Positions 59,064-64,000 of a stretch of DNA of 64,000 nucleotides are shown here, piece after piece. The notes under the pieces were generated by a model. That model was not told the DNA's origin and did no database searches. It saw nothing but the letters and a program-made list of their open reading frames with translations. Source of the DNA: Oryza sativa Japonica Group (taxonomy: Eukaryota > Streptophyta > Magnoliopsida > Poales > Poaceae); the NCBI RefSeq assembly GCF_034140825.1, contig NC_089037.1, forward strand, positions 35,183,001-35,247,000. The letters are read 5' to 3'. Made by a program: the position numbers and the translations under genes. The stretch's first letter is position 1. Every line of letters starts with the position of its first letter.

Positions 59064-60528
59064 GAAAAAGTCCAATTTGACTCCCTTAATTGTACGCCGA
59101 ATCTAATTCATACCCCTTAACCCGAAAACCGGATAGGACGACTCCCCGAACTAATGAAACCAGTGCAATTTGACTTCCTCAGCGGTTTTGGAGGACGGTT
59201 TTGCTAACGTGGCGCTGACGTGGCAGTGTTGACCCGGTCTTCGTCCCACGTGGCGCTGACGTGGCATTAGAATTGAAAAAAAAAATCAGTGGGACCGATC
59301 TGTCATTCACACAAAAAATAATGTGAGACCAACTGACATGTGGGGTCCACATGTCATCTTCTCTCATTCCCTCCTTTCTTCTCCCTCTCTCCCCTCTCTC
59401 TTTCTCTCCCCCTCTCTTGGTCGGAGTGGTGACGGCGACGGCGGCATGCGGGCGAGGGCCACAGCGGTGTTGACGGTGGCATGCGGGCAAGGACCAGAGC
59501 GGTGGTGACAGCGGCATGTGGGTGAGGACCACAGCGGTGGCGACAGCGGCATGCGGGCGAGGACCAAAGCGGCGGCGGCGGGCAGGAGGCGGGGGATCCA
59601 GGCGGCGTTGTTGCTGGAACCACGCCCACGACGGCGTCGCCAGACGAGCACGGGGAGCTTGGCCTCGGCAATGGCGGCAAAGTAGTCGAGGCAGAGGAGC
59701 GTAAAGACGTTGGGGGAGATGGCGCGGTCATGGGAGGCAGCGTCGGTGGAGCGCAACGCCGCCGAGCTCATGTGCGCCCTCCGCGCCGTTGTGATACTCC
59801 TCTACCTCCATCGCCGCTAACCGAAGCACCGCCGCCTTCCTAGGCTATCGCCGGTTGTGGAGAAGGGAAAGGGGAGAGGCAGCGCCGCCGAGATCTCGCT
59901 CACCCTCCGCCGCCGAGCTCGGGAGCGTCCTCCACGCTATCGAGCTACTCCTCTACCTCCGCCATCGCCTGCCGAAGCGCCGCCGTTGTCCGAGAAGAGA
60001 TAGGCAGCGCAGCGGAAGGGGGGAAGCGGACGCAGACGACGATGACGACATGGATATGGCGAGGTGGAGCTGGAGGGGGTGGTGGACGCTCTAGCGCCCG
60101 CCTCCCGTACGCCGCCGATCTGTCTCTAGCCCCGCGCATACGCCGCCGTCGCCACTCCGGCAGTCCGGCCCCCGCTTGCCGCCGCCATCGATCCCCGCGT
60201 GCGTCCGGAGTGGGAGGGGGAGAGAAAAGAGAGAAGGGAGAGAGAGAGGGAGGAGGAAGAAGGGAAGGAGAAGGATGACATGTGGGCCCCACAATATATT
60301 TTGTGTGAATAGCAGATGGGTCGCACTGATTTTTTTTTCAATTCTAAAACCATGTCAGCGCCACGTGGGACGAAATCCGGGTCAACACTGCCACGTCAGC
60401 AAAACCGCCGAGGGAGTCAAATTGCACTGGTTTCATTAGTTCGGGGAGTCGTTCTATCCGGTTTTCTAGTTAAGGGGTATGAATTAGATTCGGCGTACAA
60501 TTAAGGGAGTCAAATTGGACTTTTTCCC
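59064..60528. mobile_element. long-TIR element with GC-rich cargo, Mutator-like candidate
   Basis: About 300 bp at each end are inverted copies (GAAAAAGTCCAATTTGACTC at the left, its complement ending at about 60526 at the right). Shared inner landmarks are the GATTCGGCGTACAATTAAGG-type block, AAAACCGCCGAGG and ACATGTGGGGCCC-like words near 59340 and 60275. Both ends sit next to T runs, which could be a 9-10-bp duplication. The ~900-bp interior is very GC-rich, with a ~38-bp minisatellite (59428-59575) and two similar coding-like stretches (CTCCTCTACCTCC… near 59790 and 59950). It may be a Pack-MULE-like carrier of gene fragments; the superfamily is not certain. Confidence 0.6.
59428..59575. 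repeat. minisatellite, about four ~38-bp units
   Basis: Units share GCGGCATGCGGGCGAGGACC followed by ACAGCGGTGGTGAC-like sequence. It lies inside the long-TIR element. Confidence 0.75.
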
Positions 60529-61023
60529 TTTTTTTTTTCTCCTTTCCTTTTTTTAGTAGGGTGTTCACTCATAGAATTTTATTATTTTTAAGAACTTTTT
60601 TTTATTAATGGACCCTTTTAAAACTTATTTTAAAAATTTGAACATTTTGATCATGCTAGCTTGCTTGCGCGTGGTAATTTTATCATGCCACGTCAACCAG
60701 AGTGATGTAACAATATTGTTTTGTCATGTCCGGAATAGTCAGATCTTGAAAATAATTATTGGAAAGAATTATTTTTAAATTAAAAAAGTTAAAAAAAAAC
60801 CCTCACTCATATGGGTTGCAAGTGAATTAATCGAGAGCATCTCAAAAAAGGAGGAGAAAAGACCAGAAAGCACAGAATAGTTCTCTCCTTTGGCACGATT
60901 GGCTGCTGCAGCCAGTTCATCATGGTCGTCGGTGACACGCTACCAGCAACATGCCAAAACCACAAACCCCAAAAAAGAACGGTGCGTCGACCTGTTGCTC
61001 TCTATACTTGGCCTACTCATCTA
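60529..61023. other. gene-free spacer
   Basis: AT-rich sequence with T and A runs. No gene or clear element end is visible. Confidence 0.4.
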
Positions 61024-61201
61024 CTTCCTCCGTTATGTAAGTCATTCTAACATTTTCTATATTAATATTAATATTAATGAATCTAGATAAATATATATGT
61101 CTAGATTCATTAATATTAATATAAATATAAAAAATGTTAGAATGACTTTCATTGTGAAATGGAGAAATGTTAGAATGACTTACATTATGAAATGGAGAGA
61201 A
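61024..61201. mobile_element. Stowaway MITE with duplicated right end
   Basis: The left end is CTTCCTCCGTTATGTAAGTC. The right terminal segment (AATGTTAGAATGACTT…ATTGTGAAATGGAGA) is present twice in tandem. TA lies on both sides. It is the same family as 37017-37155. Confidence 0.75.
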
Positions 61202-61573
61202 TACTTGACTACTTGTGTCACTCTCCGATCTCCACCAATTCGCCGCGCCCACTCGAAAGCGCACGCCGCCGCCGCCGACGACGATCCTCCCAATCACACA
61301 ACCCGATCACCAACGACAGTCGACAACAAGACCAGAATAATCCGGTGGAAAAAAAAACACTTTCTTCGCCACCACACACGTTTTTTTTGTCGCTGTCAAC
61401 AGCATCAGCGTCCCCGCCACCTACCGATCATCATCCTCATCCTCGCGCCAAACCAAAACCTACGTGTCACTCGTCGTCAAGCTCTCCACGATTTTGCAAC
61501 GTTTTTTTGAGCTCAAAAGATTGGTTGATTGATTGCTTTGGTTGTTGGTTGGGTAGAGTCGTCGCCGGAGTTC
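61202..61573 (+). promoter_or_regulatory. promoter and leader of the AVT3-like gene
   Basis: Sequence between the MITE and the ATG. It is mostly C-rich leader; no single motif can be assigned. Confidence 0.35.
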
Positions 61574-63022
61574 ATGGGGGCTGAGGCGAAGGCGCCGCTG
61601 CTGGAGGGGAGGAGGGGCGCGACGCCGGCGCAGACGCTGGGCAACATCGTCGTCTCCATCGTCGGCACCGGCGTGCTCGGCCTCCCCTACGCCTTCCGCA
61701 CCTCCGGCTGGCTCGCCGGAGCTCTCGGCGTCGCCGGCGCCGGCGCCGCCACCTTCTACTGCATGCTCCTCCTTGTCAGTAATTACTCACACACGCGCTT
61801 TCCTCTGCTTAATTAAGTCGCTTCTAATCACGCGATTAAGTGTAATTAATTTTGTGTGTGTTTTTTTTGGTTCGTTTTGTAGCTGGATTGCAGAGACAAG
61901 CTACGGGAGCAAGAAGAGGTGGATCACGACGGCAACTACACCTATGGCGACCTCGGCGAGAAATGCTTCGGCGCCATTGGGAGATACTTCACCGAGGTCA
62001 CCATCATCCTCTCCCAGACCGGCGGCTCCGTCGCCTACCTCGTCTTCATCGGCCAGAACATCTGCTCCGTCTTCCCCACCACCGCCGCCGGCGGCGAGGA
62101 GCCGCCGCGTCGCGTGTCGCCGGCAGCCGTCGTCCTCGCCGTGCTCCTGCCGGCCGAGGCGGCGCTCTCCTTCATCCGCTCGCTGTCGTCGCTGGCGCCG
62201 TTCAGCATCCTCGCCGACGCGTGCACCGTCCTCGCCGTGGCCACCGTCGTCAGGGAGGACGTCCAGCTCCTCGCCGGCCGCGGCGGGAGCCCATTCCAGG
62301 GGCGGAGCGCCCTCGCGGGGCTCTGGGGCGTCCCGTTCGCCTGCGGCGTCGCCGTGTTCTGCTTCGAGGGGTTCTGCCTGACGCTGGCGCTGGAGGCGTC
62401 CATGTCCGACCGGAGGAGGTTCCGCCCCGTGCTCCTCCACGCCATCGCCGGCGTCACCGCCGTCTACGTCTGCTTCGGCGTCTGCGGCTACCTCGCCTAC
62501 GGCGACGTCACCAGAGACATCGTCACTCTCAATCTCCCCAACAACTGGTCCACCGCCGCCGTCAAGGTCACCACCAAATCAAACATAAATTCTTTTAGAG
62601 TTCTTTGATCAAGTTGGCCATCAAGCACGATTTGATTATCCGATTCGCAGATCGTGCTGTGCGTCGCGCTGGCGCTCACGTTCCCGGTGATGATGCACCC
62701 GATCCACGAGATCGTGGAGGCGCGGCTGTTCCCGTCGGCGGGCGGGTGGGCGCGGAAGCGCGCGGCGGTGCAGGCGAGCCGCGTGGCGGTGGTGGGCGCG
62801 GTGACGGCGGTGGCGTGCTTCGTGCCGGCGTTCGGGGAGTTCGCGGCGTTCGTGGGGAGCACGGTGTGTGCGCTGCTCTCCTTCGTGCTCCCGGCGCTGT
62901 TCCACCTCCGCCTCGTCGGAGCGGCGGCGAGCGCGTGGCGGCGCGCGGTGGACGGCGGCTTCTTGCTCCTTGGGCTGGCCTTCGCGGCCCATGGGCTTTA
63001 CACGGTTGTCTCGGGCCTCTGA
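61574..63022 (+). CDS. AVT3-like vacuolar amino acid transporter
   Basis: Three exons (61574-61774, 61883-62566 and 62651-63022) join in phase 0 into 418 aa. The first helix carries NIVVSIVGTGVLGLPYAFR, the conserved opening of the AAAP (amino acid/auxin permease) family. There are about ten to eleven hydrophobic segments, including TEVTIILSQTGGSVAYLVFI and GVPFACGVAVFCFEGFCLTL. The shortness of the N terminus and the overall length fit the AVT3 group, whose known members export neutral amino acids from the vacuole. Substrate here is inference. The start MGAEAKAPLL is the first in-frame Met with family-like context. Third positions are very GC-rich. Its neighbours show no functional link. Confidence 0.87.
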
Positions 63023-64000
63023 ACTGGGCCGTAATGGGCTCTCCTCGCCGTCCAATCCCAATCCAGCAGCTTCTCTCTTCCAGTATATATTTTTCCAGAC
63101 ATTTTTCAAGACGTGTATAATGTACTACACTAGATTAGCATACTAGAATTTTTTTTTTCTTCCAATAATGTAAAAGCGTTACATTTGCAGCTAATTTTGC
63201 ATGTAGGAACACAATTTCCTTATACTTTTTACTACTTTTTCAATAGTTCACTTTTGGTGTCGATTTTTTTTTTAAATAAAACAATAGAAATAGTTTACAT
63301 CTCTGGCCTTTTTGTCAATAGACACTGTCACTTTTGGTGTCACTGATTGCTGCATTGTACGTACAAGGCTATAAGGGCTCACGTGCTATAGCTTCGGTTA
63401 GCTGCACAAGTTGAGGTAGTGAAATGTGCAGGGCAGAGCATGCCAGCTTTGTTCTCAACTGAAACTTTCAATCGATGATCAGGAGCAGGCACACTGCTGA
63501 TGATAGATGCATGGTCATATGGGCAGTGTGCGCTGGGACACCTGCACATCCATCCATTTGACCTGCTCTGGACAAATAGTTAGATTTACCCCTTTTTTTT
63601 ATACATGATAAACGGATTACTTTTTTTTTTATCGATTTTGTCTTTTTTTTTCTTTTTTGGAGCGTGCAGCAACAGTTTTTCTCTGTTTGGAGCGTGACTC
63701 GAGCAAGAGGAAGGATTGGAAAGAAGAACGACTTAGCCGTCTGCGTTCATAGAGATAAGTATATGCGTGTTATGAGTGTTTACGTTTTATTATGTTTCTA
63801 AAAAGAAAGGTAGCCGGATATATTTATACTCTAAAATGGGTAGAGTAAATATGAATTTTATGTTCTTTCAAACAAAAAGGAAAATGATTAATTAATTACT
63901 CCGTGGCTCCGTGACGTGCACGGCAGTTTGTATGTAGTGTAAAATTTGTGCTAATTAGCTCGCGCCTCAAGATGATAACGTAGCTAATAAGGTACAGTAA
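63023..64000. other. gene-free right edge
   Basis: Presumed 3' UTR of the AVT3-like gene followed by AT-rich sequence with several T runs. No gene or complete element is visible. Confidence 0.4.

Overview
The window is plant nuclear DNA, almost certainly rice (Oryza, and probably chromosome 1 by recognition of the SCAR/TUT1 gene). Genes are GC-rich with a steep 5'-to-3' gradient. Intergenic DNA is full of Tourist and Stowaway MITEs, and there is a microsatellite-seated element that looks like Micron, a p-SINE1-like SINE, and a young Ty1/copia retrotransposon. No bacterial-type features (operons, CRISPR) are present.

Layout. 1-5.3 kb: gene-free, MITE-rich, with a 393-bp Micron-like element between TA tracts. 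5.3-7.9 kb: a decayed ribosomal protein S26 gene on the + strand that keeps a ribosomal-protein-type promoter. Its last intron carries three tandem ~350-bp units, each with a conserved core that folds like an H/ACA snoRNA. 8.3-9.6 kb: an internally deleted copy of the EngB-type GTPase gene. 10.1-15.5 kb (-): a 1,697-aa plant-mobile-domain protein whose short middle exons are a repeat series. 15.5-18 kb: MITEs and a 183-bp TA tract. 18-21.7 kb (-): the intact EngB-type GTPase gene, ten coding exons. 24.8-25.3 kb (+): a small DUF688-like protein. 25.6-28.3 kb (+): an AlkB-type 2OG-Fe(II) dioxygenase with a SINE in intron 1. 28.6-30.8 kb (+): an intronless PLS-DYW pentatricopeptide repeat protein. 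31.1-32.0 kb: a partial AlkB pseudogene cut by a LINE tail. 32.4-36.3 kb (-): two tandem LURP-one-related genes with MULE-like and hAT-like MITEs between them. 37.4-43.8 kb: the copia element with near-identical LTRs. 43.8-47.9 kb: repeats only. 47.9-56.7 kb (+): an 11-exon SCAR/WAVE gene of 2,097 aa. 58.0-58.8 kb (-): a CASP-like membrane protein. 59.1-60.5 kb: a long-TIR element with GC-rich cargo. 61.6-63.0 kb (+): an AVT3-like amino acid transporter.

The genes do not form one pathway; this is an ordinary gene-dense euchromatic rice segment. Its recurring theme is local duplication and decay: EngB, AlkB and RPS26 each have a broken copy here, the LURP-one genes are tandem paralogs, and repeats have also grown inside genes (PMD exons, SCAR exon 8). 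The most interesting candidate is the triplicated H/ACA-like snoRNA inside the dead RPS26 gene, which would make the pseudogene a non-coding snoRNA host. Exon boundaries were read by eye from splice consensus, reading-frame closure and family similarity. Nothing was computed or searched.
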